Shown piece after piece: positions 52,392-60,688 of a DNA stretch of 64,000 bases. Position 1 is the stretch's first letter. Each line of letters opens with the position of its first letter. This DNA comes from Kitasatospora aureofaciens (GTDB taxonomy: Bacteria > Actinomycetota > Actinomycetes > Streptomycetales > Streptomycetaceae): NCBI GenBank assembly GCA_000720845.1, contig JODU01000013.1:124001-188000 (forward strand), in the 5' to 3' direction. Below the pieces are notes generated by a model. That model searched no databases. It had not been told where the DNA came from and was given only the letters and a program-made list of their open reading frames with translations. Position numbers and translations under genes: made by a program.

Positions 52392-52879
52392 ACGGCATCG
52401 ACCTGACCCTGCGCACGCTGCACCGCGGCGAGCGGCGGCTGGCCCACGACCTGGTGACCGCCGCCGAGCGGCACCGTACCGAGCACGAGGTCCACCACGT
52501 CGCCACCGACCTCGCCCTCTGGTCCCGCGAGCACGTGCGGCGGCTCGCCGGGACCGCCGGGGAGCGCGGCGTGAAGCTGGGCGACCCGCAGGACCACTCC
52601 TCGGACGGCGTCTTCGCGACCCTGCGCGAGAAGGCGTCCGAGGCGGTCGTGCACCGGCCGGAGCCGGGCCTGCTCCTCCTGCGCGACCTGCGGGAGCTGC
52701 ACGTCGCCGCGGCGGAGAACTCACTGCACTGGGAGATGCTGGCCCAGGCCGCCCAGGCGTCGGGGGACAGCGGGCTGCTGGCGCTCGCCTCCTCCTGTCA
52801 CCCGCAGACACTGCGCCAGATGCGCTGGACCAACACCATGATCAAGAACTTGTCGCCCCAAATCCTCACCAGCCTGTGA
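52388..52879 (+). CDS. All-helical hypothetical protein coupled to the Mo-enzyme
   Basis: 163 residues starting at the GTG that overlaps the Mo-enzyme stop. It looks like a four-helix protein: 'LTLRTLHRGERRLAHDLVTAAERHRTEHEVHHVATDLALWSREHVRRLAGT', a loop, 'LLLLRDLRELHVAAAENSLHWEMLAQAAQASG', and a terminal 'LRQMRWTNTMIKNLSPQILTSL'. His and Glu residues on the helices recall ferritin-like or DUF892 proteins, without a clear ExxH pair. Coupling suggests it assists the oxidoreductase. Function unknown. Confidence 0.65.
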   Translation: MNGIDLTLRTLHRGERRLAHDLVTAAERHRTEHEVHHVATDLALWSREHVRRLAGTAGERGVKLGDPQDHSSDGVFATLREKASEAVVHRPEPGLLLLRDLRELHVAAAENSLHWEMLAQAAQASGDSGLLALASSCHPQTLRQMRWTNTMIKNLSPQILTSL

Positions 52880-53042
52880 CCTGCGTGTTCCCCGGGTGGC
52901 GAGGCGTCGCACGGACCCGGTGCGCCGCCGGACGCCGAATGGCGCCACCCGGCCGGGGCACCTGAAGATCCCAGTGGGGCACGACCCCGCTGGTGTTCCC
53001 GTTGGCACCCCCCTCACCCCCTGGAGAGAGCGAGACAACGTC

Positions 53043-53576
53043 ATGAGTCTTCTGCGTCTGGCCGGCCGGCCGATGCTCGCCTCGATGTTCGTCGCGGGCG
53101 GCCTGCAGTCTCTGCGCAGGCCCCAGGACGTGGCACCGGCGGCCGAGCCGATCGTGCGGCCGGTGGCCGACCGCGTGCCGGCGCTGCCGGACAGCACCGA
53201 ACAACTCGTACGGCTCAACGGTGCCGTCCACGTGGTCGGCGGGATCATGCTCGGGCTCGGCCGCTGTCCGCGGCTGGCGGCGCTGGCCCTCGCGGTGACG
53301 CTGGTCCCCACCACACTGGCGGCGCACCGGTACTGGGAGGCGGCGGACCCCTCCGACCGCGCCCAGCAGCGCATCCACTTCCTCAAGAACCTGTCCATGA
53401 TGGGCGGGCTGCTGATCGCGGCCGACGACACGGGCAGCGCGCCCTCGCTGCTGTGGCGCGGCCGGCACGCCGCCCAGGACCTGCGGCACGACGCCCACCT
53501 GGTGCACCGCTCGGTGCGGGCCGCGGCCGGGCCCGCGGCGCGGGCGGGCGGTGTCCGGGCCAGGCTCGGAGTCTGA
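53043..53576 (+). CDS. DoxX-family membrane protein
   Basis: 177 residues from ATG 53043. 'RLAGRPMLASMFVAGGLQSLRRP' (helix 1 with the DoxX-like G-F/x-S/M pattern), 'LVRLNGAVHVVGGIMLGLGRCPRLAALALAVTLVPTTLAAHRYW' (helices 2-3) and 'HFLKNLSMMGGLLIAADD' (helix 4) match actinobacterial DoxX proteins, with a soluble C-terminal 45-residue tail. These are linked to redox or membrane stress, mechanism unclear. Separated by 163 bp from the preceding gene. Confidence 0.8.
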   Translation: MSLLRLAGRPMLASMFVAGGLQSLRRPQDVAPAAEPIVRPVADRVPALPDSTEQLVRLNGAVHVVGGIMLGLGRCPRLAALALAVTLVPTTLAAHRYWEAADPSDRAQQRIHFLKNLSMMGGLLIAADDTGSAPSLLWRGRHAAQDLRHDAHLVHRSVRAAAGPAARAGGVRARLGV

Positions 53577-53668
53577 TTCCGACCGGGCGTTAACCCGCCT
53601 CCCGCGGGGGGACCCGGCGCCCGTGGCGGCCGGTCCCGCAACCGCCACGATCCTTTTGGAGGTGGAGC

Positions 53669-54232
53669 ATGGGACACGGAGGAAACGTCATCGACGAGCT
53701 GACGACCGATCACCGTGAGGTCGAGGAACTCTTCGGCAGGATCGAGGCGCTGCCGCCCGGTCACAAGGACCGCAAGCTGTACGCCGATCAGGCCACGATC
53801 GAGCTGATCCGGCACTCGGTGGCGGAGGAGGCGTATCTCTACCCGGCGGTCCGGGAGCACGTGGCCAACGGGGGCGCTCTCGCGGACAAGGAGCTGGAGG
53901 ACCACGCCGAGGCCGAGCAGATCATGAAGGATCTGGAGGGCCGGGCGGCGGACGACGCCGAGTTCGACCGGTTGATCGGCAAGCTGATGAGCGAGATCCG
54001 TGAGCACGTCGCCGACGAGGAGGGCAACCTGTTCCCGCGGCTGCGCGAGGCGTGCCCGGCACAGGCACTGGACGAGTTGGGCGACAAGGTCCGTCAGGCG
54101 AAGAAGACGGCGCCGACCCGTCCGCATCCGTCGGCCCCGGACAAGCCCCCGATGAACAAGCTGCTCGCCCCCGGCGCGGGCATGGTCGACCGGGTGCGGG
54201 ACGCCCTGTCGGGGCGCGGCAAGTCCGGCTGA
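53669..54232 (+). CDS. Hemerythrin HHE-domain protein
   Basis: 187 residues, GGAGG 7-8 nt upstream. Four helices carry the iron ligands: His in 'LTTDHREVEELF', HxxxE in 'RHSVAEEAYLYP', His in 'LEDHAEAEQIMK' and HxxxE in 'REHVADEEGNLFP'. That is a full diiron site. The C-terminal 50 residues are basic and Pro-rich. Such proteins sense or bind oxygen or reactive nitrogen species. Last gene of the stress-like block, closed by a strong terminator. Confidence 0.88.
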   Translation: MGHGGNVIDELTTDHREVEELFGRIEALPPGHKDRKLYADQATIELIRHSVAEEAYLYPAVREHVANGGALADKELEDHAEAEQIMKDLEGRAADDAEFDRLIGKLMSEIREHVADEEGNLFPRLREACPAQALDELGDKVRQAKKTAPTRPHPSAPDKPPMNKLLAPGAGMVDRVRDALSGRGKSG

Positions 54233-54246
54233 GCGGCCGGCGTCGG

Positions 54247-54296
54247 CACCGTCTGCGAGGGCCCGTCGCCGTGGCGACGGGCCCTCGCAGACGGTG
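54247..54296 (+). terminator. 24-bp perfect stem-loop
   Basis: Arms 54247-54270 and 54273-54296 are exact reverse complements over 24 bp with only a GT between them. It begins 15 bp after the hemerythrin stop and is one of the longest perfect stems in the window. Confidence 0.9.
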
Positions 54297-54324
54297 TGCC
54301 GGGCGCGCCCGGTGGCGGGCCGGG

Positions 54325-54366
54325 GGCTCAGGTGGGGTGCGGGCGGTGGCTCAGGTGGGGTGCGGG
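54325..54366. repeat. Two 19-bp direct repeats, period 23
   Basis: GGCTCAGGTGGGGTGCGGG occurs at 54325-54343 and again at 54348-54366, separated by CGGT. It lies between the hemerythrin terminator and the convergent epimerase gene stop. No function apparent. Confidence 0.8.
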
Positions 54367-54379
54367 GCGGTGTGCGCGC

Positions 54380-55417
54380 TCACGCCCACCACTCCTCCCC
54401 CGTGCGCCCGTCCGTCGTCTCCCCGCCCGGCGCGGGGAAGGGCTCGCGGCGTCCGCGGAAGGCGGCGACGGTGCGTTCCAGGCCGTCCTGCCAGGTCACG
54501 CTCGGCAGCCAGCCGAAGATCTCGCGGGCGAAACCGGTGACCGGCCGGGGCCCGACGTGCCCGTCCCCCGGGTCCTCGACGAACGCCAGCGGAGAGTCGG
54601 AGCCGGTCAGCTCGATCACCAGGCGGGCGATCTCCGCGGCCGTGGGCTCCTCGTCGCCGCCGATGTCCACGGGCCGCACCGAACGTCCGGCCGCGACCAG
54701 CAGTACGCCGTCCACCATGTCGTCGACGTAGCACAGGGGGTGCCTCGCGCTGCCGTCCCCGGGGACCGTGACCGGACGGCCGGCCAGCGCCTGCTCGATG
54801 AGGGCGGCCGGTGTCGCCCCGCCGTCCGCCCGCATGCCGGGGCCGTAGCCCGCGAACAGCCGGACGATCCCGGCGTTCGCGCCGTGGGCACCCGCGTGCG
54901 CGGCGACCAGGGCCTCGGCGAACCGGACGGCCTCGGCGCACGCGCGGTGCGGGCCGACCGGGTCGGCTTCGTCAAGGGCATCGCCGCGGGCGTCGGGGCT
55001 CCCCGGGGGCGAGGAGGCGAGCAGGAACCGGGCGCCGTCCCGGCCGGCGACGGCCAACGCGGTACGGGTGCCCAGGCTGCCCGCGTCGAGGGCCTCGACG
55101 GGCCGCTCCGGCCGGGCGGCCGGGGACGCGGGTCCCGCCAGGTGCAGGACGAGGTCGTAGGGGCCGGTGAGCGCGTCAGCGCAGCCGGGTGCGGAGATGT
55201 CCAGTTCCAGGAAGCGGAAGCCGGGGCGGCCCGCCAGGTGGGCCACCTTCTCGGCCCGCCCGGTGGAGAGGTTGTCCAGGCAGTCGACCTCGGCCCCCGC
55301 GTCGAGCAGCCGGGTGCACAGGTGGGAGCCGAGGAATCCGGCGCCGCCGGTCACCAGGACACGGTCCCAGGGCGTACGGGACTCCCCCCGTGGACTGAAC
55401 GCCGCCATCGGCATCAT
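54380..55417 (-). CDS. UXS-like NAD-dependent epimerase/dehydratase with altered active site
   Basis: 345 residues from ATG 55417 (GAGAAAGG upstream). NAD site 'VLVTGGAGFLGSHLCTRLLDAG' at residues 20-41 and 'CLDNLSTGRAEKVAHLAG' are normal, as are 'YGPGMRADGG' and 'RHPLCYVDDMVDGVLL'. The catalytic region, however, reads 'DPVGPHRACAEAVRFAEAL': where UDP-glucuronate decarboxylases have YxxxK, Cys160 and Val164 stand, and the 'STSEVYG' loop is replaced by 'SSPPGSPDA'. The downstream 'VRFAEAL' helix is kept. It may still bind NAD and a sugar nucleotide but should not act as a standard SDR. Confidence 0.8.
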   Translation of the reverse strand: MMPMAAFSPRGESRTPWDRVLVTGGAGFLGSHLCTRLLDAGAEVDCLDNLSTGRAEKVAHLAGRPGFRFLELDISAPGCADALTGPYDLVLHLAGPASPAARPERPVEALDAGSLGTRTALAVAGRDGARFLLASSPPGSPDARGDALDEADPVGPHRACAEAVRFAEALVAAHAGAHGANAGIVRLFAGYGPGMRADGGATPAALIEQALAGRPVTVPGDGSARHPLCYVDDMVDGVLLVAAGRSVRPVDIGGDEEPTAAEIARLVIELTGSDSPLAFVEDPGDGHVGPRPVTGFAREIFGWLPSVTWQDGLERTVAAFRGRREPFPAPGGETTDGRTGEEWWA

Positions 55418-55785
55418 GAGGACGACCTTTCTCCCTCGGAGCGCTGAACAGCGTCCCCCGAGTCCCCCACCGGGGCGCTCACATGCCCGGACGCCCGCTG
55501 CCGGGACCACGCTCCGTGACGACGGTCACGGCCGACGGGTCCGCCGGCCGCCCGCGGAATGCTGTGATCAAGCACACTCGCGTCACCAAGTGCGGCACGG
55601 GCAGCGGTGGTTGCCCCGTCCGGGCCGAGGACGGGGGCGTGCGGCGGCGACAACTCGCCGGTCCCTTCTGCCACGATGGTCGGCGCCGTGTCCGGATCGG
55701 TGGAACAGCCGCGCAGCGCAGCCGGCCTGCTCGTTCCCGTCCGCTTCCCCTTCGGGTCCCGCGACCCGCCTTCGAGTGGCGCACT

Positions 55786-57147
55786 GTGTCTTCTTCCTCC
55801 GTCTCCGCCCAGCCGCCCCCTGCCGCCTCGCCGTCCGAGGCGCCCGAACCGTCCGTATCACCCGTGCCGTCCGTGCCGTCCGGATCGGCGAGCCGCTCGC
55901 CGTGGCGGTCCCTGAGACACCGCAGCATGCGCTGGTGGTCGGTCGCGAACTTCGTGTCGAACGCCGGCACGTGGATGCAGCTCACCGTGCAGAACCTGCT
56001 GGTCCTGCAGATCACCGGCTCCGCCGCGGCGACGGGTCTGTCGATGTCCGTCCAGGCCGCGCCCGCGCTGCTGATCAGTGTGTTCGGCGGCGCGGCCGTC
56101 GACCGCTGGCCGCGCAGACTGACCGCCGCGGTCAGCCAGGCGCTGCTCGGAGCGGTCGCGTTCGTGACCGCGCTCATGGTGGCGCTCGACCGGCTCGACG
56201 TGACCTCCCTGATGGTGCTGGCCGCCGTCACCGGCGTCATCGCCACGGTCGACGGCCCGGCGTGTTCCCTGCTGGGCAACGACCTCGTCCCGCGCGAGGA
56301 CGTGCCCTCCGCGATCGGGGTGGGGGCCCTGGTGCACCAGTCGGGCCGGCTCGCGGGCGCCGCGCTCGCCGGTGTGACGGTCGGCTTCCTCGGCACGGCC
56401 GCCGCGTACGCCGCCAACGGGCTGTCGTTCCTGTTCGTGGCCTCGGTCATCCCCTTCCTGCGCCCGGCCCGCGGTGCGATCCAGCATGCGCGGGCGGCCG
56501 AGGACCGCGGCACGAAGGACACCATGAGCGTGCGCGAGGGACTGGCCTTCTTCGCCCGCCGCCCCCGGCTGCTGGCGCTGGCCGGTGTCACCGGGGTCAG
56601 CGCGGTCTTCGGACGCAACTACCAGCTGACCCTGGCCGTGCTGGTCACCGGTCCGCTCGCGGGCGGCGCGGGGTCCTTCGGCACCGTCTCCACGGTGCTG
56701 GCGGTCGGCGGCATCGTCGGCGCCGTCCTCGGCGCCCGGCTGCGCCGCCCCTCGGTACGGGTGGTGGGCGCGCTGGCCGCGGCCGGCGGGCTGCTGCAGG
56801 TGGTGGCGGGGCTGTCGCCGTCGCTGGCCCTCCTGCTGGTGATGGTGCTGCCGATGGCCGTGGTGGAGTCCGTCTCCGACACCGCCGGTACGGCGGTGCT
56901 CCAGACCGACCCGCCCGCACACCTGCGGGGCCGGGTGCTCGGGGTGTGGGGCAGCATCGGCACGGTGTGGGGCCTGGGCGGGCCGCCCGCGCTGGGCCTC
57001 CTGATGGAGCTGGCCGGGGCCCGCGGCGCGCTGATCGCGGGCGGACTGATCATCGCCGGCACGATCGGCGCGGGCCACCTCCTGCGCGAGCGCCGGGCGA
57101 CGGTGCCGAGGGTGTCCCCGGTGGCGAACCTGGAGACGGCTGCCTGA
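55786..57147 (+). CDS. MFS exporter (MFS_3/enterobactin-exporter-like)
   Basis: 453 residues from GTG 55786; the frame is open further upstream but not protein-like, and the ribosome site is weak, so the start is uncertain. A Ser/Pro-rich leader of about 45 residues precedes 12 helices. 'FVSNAGTWMQLTVQNLLVLQITGSAAATGL' and 'GAAVDRWPRRLTAAVSQALLG' are typical of the PF05977 group of exporters, as is 'DGPACSLLGNDLVPREDVPSAIGVGALVHQSGRLAG'. Probable exporter of a small molecule; divergent from the epimerase gene by 368 bp, in which I see no gene. Confidence 0.82.
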   Translation: MSSSSVSAQPPPAASPSEAPEPSVSPVPSVPSGSASRSPWRSLRHRSMRWWSVANFVSNAGTWMQLTVQNLLVLQITGSAAATGLSMSVQAAPALLISVFGGAAVDRWPRRLTAAVSQALLGAVAFVTALMVALDRLDVTSLMVLAAVTGVIATVDGPACSLLGNDLVPREDVPSAIGVGALVHQSGRLAGAALAGVTVGFLGTAAAYAANGLSFLFVASVIPFLRPARGAIQHARAAEDRGTKDTMSVREGLAFFARRPRLLALAGVTGVSAVFGRNYQLTLAVLVTGPLAGGAGSFGTVSTVLAVGGIVGAVLGARLRRPSVRVVGALAAAGGLLQVVAGLSPSLALLLVMVLPMAVVESVSDTAGTAVLQTDPPAHLRGRVLGVWGSIGTVWGLGGPPALGLLMELAGARGALIAGGLIIAGTIGAGHLLRERRATVPRVSPVANLETAA

Positions 57148-57154
57148 GGCCCGC

Positions 57155-57187
57155 CCGTGCCCGCGCGGGCGTCCTGCGCGGGCACGG
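57155..57187. terminator. Stem-loop between convergent genes
   Basis: CCGTGCCCGCGC (57155-57166) pairs with 57176-57187 over 12 bp with a 9-nt loop, just after the MFS stop and 6 bp before the stop of the convergent gene. Likely bidirectional. Confidence 0.65.
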
Positions 57188-57193
57188 CGCCGG

Positions 57194-57721
57194 TCAGGCG
57201 ACGAGAGCCTGCCCCGGGTCCAGCCGGGCCATGAGCCCGGCGTGATGGAGGGCGGCGACGGGAGCGACGAGGTCCGGGTGGCGCAGCAGCGCCGCCGCCC
57301 GGCGGTCGGCGTCGCCCGGTGCGAGCAGGCGGCGGAACTCCGCCGGTGTCCCGGCCGACGGTCCGCCCTCCGCCAGCGCGGCCACGGCCGGCCCGGCGAG
57401 CGCCGGGTCGGCCAGCAGACAGGCCGCCCAGCTGGCGACGACCTCGTCCACCCAGGTCCGCCAGGCGTCCGCGTCCGGGTCGGCGGACGTCGCGCCGTCG
57501 GCGCCGGTCACCCGGTCGAGCCGGGCGGAGCCCCCGGGACCGGCCACACCCAGCAGAGCCACGTCCATCGGGGTCGGGTAGCGCAGCCGGGCCGCGACCG
57601 TCACGGCCTGCCGGGCCTGCGCCTCGCACAGGGCGTCGGCCAGGGCGCCGCCGGACGCCGGATAGGCGCGGGTGAGCCACTGTGCGGTCGCCGCGATGAC
57701 GGGGGAGAGATCTGTGTGCAC
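57194..57721 (-). CDS. Alanine-rich hypothetical protein
   Basis: 175 residues if started at GTG 57721; a longer frame to 57802 exists and neither start has a convincing ribosome site. The product is helical and Ala/Leu-rich ('VIAATAQWLTRAYPASGGALADALCEAQARQAVTVAARLRYPTP', 'WRTWVDEVVASWAACLLADPALAGPAVAALAEGG', 'PVAALHHAGLMARLDPG'), with no membrane helix and no recognised domain. Lone gene between an MFS exporter and the divergent permease gene. Confidence 0.6.
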   Translation of the reverse strand: MHTDLSPVIAATAQWLTRAYPASGGALADALCEAQARQAVTVAARLRYPTPMDVALLGVAGPGGSARLDRVTGADGATSADPDADAWRTWVDEVVASWAACLLADPALAGPAVAALAEGGPSAGTPAEFRRLLAPGDADRRAAALLRHPDLVAPVAALHHAGLMARLDPGQALVA

Positions 57722-57938
57722 TGCCGGGCCGTCCGAACTGCTCGTCGTGGGGGAACACGGGGTCCGTGGAAACCGTAGCCCGCGGCACGCGGCGCGGAAC
57801 ACGGTCCGGCTCCCGCCCGGGACGTGGCCTCGGCCACACCCCGTCCCGCGGATTCCGTCCCCGCCCGGGAATGCGACCCTGTATGCCGTTCGCCGATCAC
57901 CGGGTTCCCGCCCGGCTCACCGGTGTGGAGGAGAAGTC

Positions 57939-59306
57939 CTGAGTACCACCGTCCTCTCCGAGGCCGTGCCCGTCGTCCTGCTGCTGGGCGTCCTGGCCTT
58001 CGCGGTGCTGCGCCCCCGGGGGCTGCCGGAGGCGGTGGCCGCCGTGCCCGCCGCCGTGCTGGTCGTGGCGCTCGGCATGGTGTCCCCGCACGAGGCGTGG
58101 GAGCAGACCCGCACGCTGCTGCCGGTCGTCGTCTTCCTCGCGCTGGTGCTGATGCTGGCGTACCTGTGCGCCAAGGAGGGTCTGTTCGAGGCCGTCGGCG
58201 CGGTCGTGGCCCGCCGGTGCGGGGGAAGCCCGCGGCGGCTGCTGGCCGGGGTGTTCGCCGTGGCCTGCGCGGTCACGGCCGTGCTCAGTCTGGACGCCAC
58301 CGCGGTCCTGCTCACCCCCGTGGTCCTGGCCACCGCGTCCCGGGCCGGGGCGCGGGCCCGCCCGCACGTGTACGCGACGGCACACCTGGCGAACTCCGCC
58401 TCGCTGCTCCTGCCGGTCTCCAATCTGACCAACCTGCTGGCGTTCGCGGCCAGCGGGCTGACCTTCACCCGGTTCGCCGCGCTGATGGCGCTGCCCTGGC
58501 TGGCGGCGATCGCCGTCGAGTACGCCGTGTTCCGCCGCTTCTTCCGCGCGGACCTGGCCGTGCCGGTGACCGCGGCCCCAGCGCGGGTCGGGCCGGTCCC
58601 CCTCGCTCCCGGGCCGGCCGGACCCGCCGGGCCCTCGGCCGCGAAGGCACCGGGCGGCGGCGCCGGTGGCGGGCCGAGCACGGTGGCCGCGCCGCCCACG
58701 CCTTCCGTGCCGCGTTTCACCGTGGTCGTCGTGACCCTGACCCTGGCCGGGTTCGCCGTGGCCTCACCGGCCGGGGTGGACCCCGCCTGGGCGGCGCTCG
58801 GCGGCGTGCTGGTGCTCGGGGTGCGGGCGCTGGCCCGGCGCCATGTCGGGCCCCGGGAGCTGGTGGGCGCCGCCGCGCCGCTGTTCTGCCTGTTCGTGCT
58901 GGCCCTCGGCATCGTGGTGCAGGGGGTGGTGGCGGGCCCGGCGGCGACCGGGCTCGGGCGGCTGCTGCCGGACGGGGACGCGCTGCCGGCACTGCTCGCG
59001 GTGGCGGCGGTCGCCGCGGTGCTGGCCAACGTGGTCAACAACCTGCCCGCCGTACTCGCCCTGCTCCCGCTGGCCGCGCCCGGCGGGCCGGGCCAGGTCC
59101 TCGCCGTACTGATCGGTGTGAACCTGGGCCCCAACCTGACCTACGTCGGTTCGCTGGCCACCCTGCTGTGGCGGCGCATCCTGCACCGGCACGGCGTGGA
59201 GGTGGAGCTCGGCCGGTTCACCGCGCTGGGGCTGCTCACCGTGCCGGCCACGGTCGCCGCCTCGACGGTGGCCCTGTGGGGGGCGCTGCGCGTCATCGGC
59301 GCCTGA
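57939..59306 (+). CDS. ArsB/SLC13-like anion permease
   Basis: 455 residues if translation begins at the CTG 57939, 5 nt after a near-perfect GGAGGAG; the next standard start in frame is GTG 57966, without such a site. About 11 helices in two halves, split by a Gly/Pro/Ala-rich cytoplasmic linker (near residues 205-260). 'LVLMLAYLCAKEGLFEAVGAVVARRCGGS', 'AVTAVLSLDATAVLLTPVVLATA' and 'LANVVNNLPAVLALLPLA', 'IGVNLGPNLTYVGSLATLLW' are typical of the ArsB/NhaD/CitMHS (IT) superfamily. Substrate could be arsenite or a carboxylate; no arsenic genes adjoin. Confidence 0.82.
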   Translation: MSTTVLSEAVPVVLLLGVLAFAVLRPRGLPEAVAAVPAAVLVVALGMVSPHEAWEQTRTLLPVVVFLALVLMLAYLCAKEGLFEAVGAVVARRCGGSPRRLLAGVFAVACAVTAVLSLDATAVLLTPVVLATASRAGARARPHVYATAHLANSASLLLPVSNLTNLLAFAASGLTFTRFAALMALPWLAAIAVEYAVFRRFFRADLAVPVTAAPARVGPVPLAPGPAGPAGPSAAKAPGGGAGGGPSTVAAPPTPSVPRFTVVVVTLTLAGFAVASPAGVDPAWAALGGVLVLGVRALARRHVGPRELVGAAAPLFCLFVLALGIVVQGVVAGPAATGLGRLLPDGDALPALLAVAAVAAVLANVVNNLPAVLALLPLAAPGGPGQVLAVLIGVNLGPNLTYVGSLATLLWRRILHRHGVEVELGRFTALGLLTVPATVAASTVALWGALRVIGA

Positions 59307-59346
59307 TGCCCGGGGCGCCGCCGCGTACGGGAGGTCCGCTCACCGG

Positions 59347-60114
59347 TCACTGGGTCGCCACGACGAGGCAGCGCCTCAGTTCCGCCACGGCCCGGGGATC
59401 GCCCTCGACCGTCACCTCGCGGTCCCCTTCGGCTCCCGCCCGGTTCCAGAGCGAGCGCAGCACGCCCTCCGGGGTGCCGCTCAGCGTCACGTCGGCCGTG
59501 CCGTCGCCCGCGCCGTCCGTGACGGTGAACTCCCCCGGTCCGGTCCGCACCCGCCATGCCGCGTCGTCGCCGGCCCGCACCAGGAACGTACGGCCCGGCG
59601 AGCCGTCCAGGATCCCGGCGAAGTAGTCGCCCCACTCGGCCACGGCGTAGGCGGCGAAGACCTTGAGCAGTTCGTCGACGCCGTCCACGGCGAGGTCGTC
59701 CGGTACGGCGGTGACGGGACGTCCGGTGGCGAGTTCGGCGTCGATGCGGTGGACGACGGTCTCCTGCGCCATCCGCCGGATCCAGAAGCCGACGCTCCGG
59801 TCGGGGCCGTACCAGGTGCCGGCCGGGTCCTCGGGGGCGCGGGTGGCGAACTCGGCGCGCAGTGCGGTGTAGCCGCGGTCGAGCAGCGCCGTGGGCGCCA
59901 CCTCGGCGAACTCCTCGGGCGGCCAGGGCTCGGGCTCCGCGCCGTCGCGCACGGCGGCGGCCTTGTGCAGGTAGACCTCGCCGACGTGGCGGGTCAGGTC
60001 GGCGACCGTCCAGCCGGGACAGGTCGGCACCGGGGCCTCGGCGTCGGTCTCCACGACGGCCCGCAGCCGGTCGTGGTCGGCCGCGAGGCAGTCGAGGAAG
60101 CGGGTGAACTCCAT
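59347..60114 (-). CDS. Mycothiol-dependent maleylpyruvate isomerase-family (DinB/MDMPI) protein
   Basis: 255 residues. N-terminal MDMPI four-helix domain: 'FLDCLAADHDRLRAVVE', 'VPTCPGWTVADLTRHVGEVYLHKAAAV' (His in 'RHVGE' is a zinc ligand), and 'WIRRMAQETVVHRIDAELATG' with Glu and His completing the metal site near residue 120. A C-terminal SCP2-like beta domain follows ('TVTDGAGDGTADVTLSGTPEGVLRSLW'). Members use mycothiol or zinc for isomerase or transfer reactions; the substrate is unknown. Confidence 0.87.
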   Translation of the reverse strand: MEFTRFLDCLAADHDRLRAVVETDAEAPVPTCPGWTVADLTRHVGEVYLHKAAAVRDGAEPEPWPPEEFAEVAPTALLDRGYTALRAEFATRAPEDPAGTWYGPDRSVGFWIRRMAQETVVHRIDAELATGRPVTAVPDDLAVDGVDELLKVFAAYAVAEWGDYFAGILDGSPGRTFLVRAGDDAAWRVRTGPGEFTVTDGAGDGTADVTLSGTPEGVLRSLWNRAGAEGDREVTVEGDPRAVAELRRCLVVATQ

Positions 60115-60200
60115 GCCGTCGAGCCAAACACACGTTCAGGTCCGGGACACGGTGTTTTCCACGCGCGACAGCCCGGTGCGCGCGACAGCGCCCGGGACGT

Positions 60201-60536
60201 TCAGTCCTGTTCCTCGACGATGTCCTTCAGCACGCTCGTCGCTCCCATGCCGTTGGGCCAGCCGGAGTAGAACGCCAGGTGCAGCAGCGCCTCCTTCAGC
60301 TCCTCGTCGGTGACGCCGTTCCGGCGGGCGAAGGCGAGGTGGAACCGCAGCTGGTCCGTCTTCCCGAGCGCGGTCAGCGCGGCGACGGTGACGAGGCTGC
60401 GGTCGCGCCGGGACAGGCCCTCACGCTCCCAGACCTCGTCGAAGAGGACCCTGTCGGTGTAATGGACCATCCCCGGGGCGAAGTCTCCGAAGGCGTTCTT
60501 CCCGCCGCTCCAGCCGGGGCTCGTGTTCTCGGCCAT
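60201..60536 (-). CDS. Carboxymuconolactone decarboxylase (CMD/AhpD-like) family protein
   Basis: 111 residues. 'FDEVWEREGLSRRDRSLVTVAALTALGKTDQLRFHLAFARRNGVTDEELKEALLHLAFYSGWPNGM' is the CMD core, with the Glu and His residues of the gamma-carboxymuconolactone branch and no CxxC, so peroxidase activity is unlikely. It is divergent from the cupin gene; 152 bp separate the starts. The CMD, cupin and aldo/keto reductase genes together often occur as a small detoxification module. Confidence 0.88.
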   Translation of the reverse strand: MAENTSPGWSGGKNAFGDFAPGMVHYTDRVLFDEVWEREGLSRRDRSLVTVAALTALGKTDQLRFHLAFARRNGVTDEELKEALLHLAFYSGWPNGMGATSVLKDIVEEQD

Positions 60537-60688
60537 GGTCTCTCCCTACCTGGGTCGACGTCCGTCGACCCATCCTCGAAGGTGCGAGGCCAAGGACACC
60601 ACCGGACAGGCCGGACGAGGGAGTCACCGGTGAAGGACGTACTGGCAGGGCACCCCTCACCGCGGCCGCGCGGCTTAGCGTGGAAGGC

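Noticed and set aside
48072..52811. 1579-codon minus-strand open frame
   Set aside because: It runs antisense across BON, phosphoesterase and Mo-enzyme genes, each with complete motifs; only the GNAT portion in a different minus frame is real.
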